5,498 nucleotides of DNA, taken from assembly GCA_017959525.1 (NCBI GenBank), contig JAGDAL010000169.1, positions 1-5,498 on the forward strand, written 5' to 3'. The translations under genes were made by a program, and so were the position numbers. Below, piece by piece: positions 5,460 through 5,498 of this stretch (positions are counted from its first letter, which is position 1; each line of letters begins with the position of its first letter). The stretch is from Lachnospiraceae bacterium (lineage in GTDB: Bacteria > Bacillota > Clostridia > Lachnospirales > Lachnospiraceae). The notes under the pieces are model-generated. The model did no database searches and was not told the origin of the DNA. It saw only the letters and a program-made list of their open reading frames with translations.

Positions 5460-5498
5460 ATGAAGAAGTTTCATGCTGACAAGATTATCAACGACAAA
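5460..5498 (+). CDS. Start of an unidentified gene, 13 codons only
   Basis: The reading frame starts at the ATG at 5460 and stays open to the window edge, giving MKKFHADKIINDK. The start is supported by the AGGGAGG site 5 nt upstream. The visible N-terminus is charged and hydrophilic, with no sign of a signal peptide or membrane helix, so a cytoplasmic protein is likelier. The preceding terminator and a leader with inverted repeats point to a transcription unit separate from the GGDEF operon. Too little is present to name a family. Confidence 0.7.
   Translation, partial: MKKFHADKIINDK

Overview
This window appears to come from a low-to-mid GC Gram-positive anaerobe of the Bacillota/Clostridia, most likely Lachnospiraceae. 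The pointers are strong purine-rich Shine-Dalgarno sites, coding DNA of roughly half GC by eye, the 'FDxNGLK' style of GGDEF active site, and several diguanylate cyclases with 7-TM or TPR sensor parts. The family-level assignment is inference from protein style, not from a marker gene.

Layout, left to right. (1) Positions 1-189 hold the 3' end of a membrane protein that looks like a YhhN/TMEM86 (lysoplasmalogenase-type) protein. (2) It converges on, and overlaps by 4 bp, a minus-strand gene (186-1817) for a soluble TPR-like sensor fused to a canonical GGDEF domain. (3) A 113-bp divergent intergenic region follows. It holds two nearly identical, back-to-back extended -10 elements arranged as a dyad, with a second interleaved inverted repeat. 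(4) Two tandem, paralogous plus-strand genes (1931-3616 and 3613-5322), joined by an ATGA stop/start overlap, encode membrane GGDEF proteins. Each has an N-terminal membrane anchor, an extracytoplasmic domain, seven membrane helices and a GGDEF domain. (5) A strong intrinsic terminator (5326-5360) closes this pair. (6) A 99-bp leader with overlapping inverted repeats leads to a new gene with an excellent ribosome binding site at 5460, of which only 13 codons are present.

All three complete genes are predicted diguanylate cyclases, making c-di-GMP from two GTP. They keep the metal- and guanine-contacting residues, but none has the RxxD product-inhibition site next to the GGDEF motif, and no EAL or HD-GYP phosphodiesterase is in the window. 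The upstream tandem copy has SGDEF in place of GGDEF while its partner is intact. Because GGDEF domains work as dimers and the two are translationally coupled, a heteromeric receptor is an attractive but untested idea. The divergent cytoplasmic TPR-GGDEF gene shares its control region with the membrane pair, so an intracellular and an extracellular input may be balanced at one overlapping promoter. No c-di-GMP riboswitch, mobile element, CRISPR array, tRNA or rRNA was seen.
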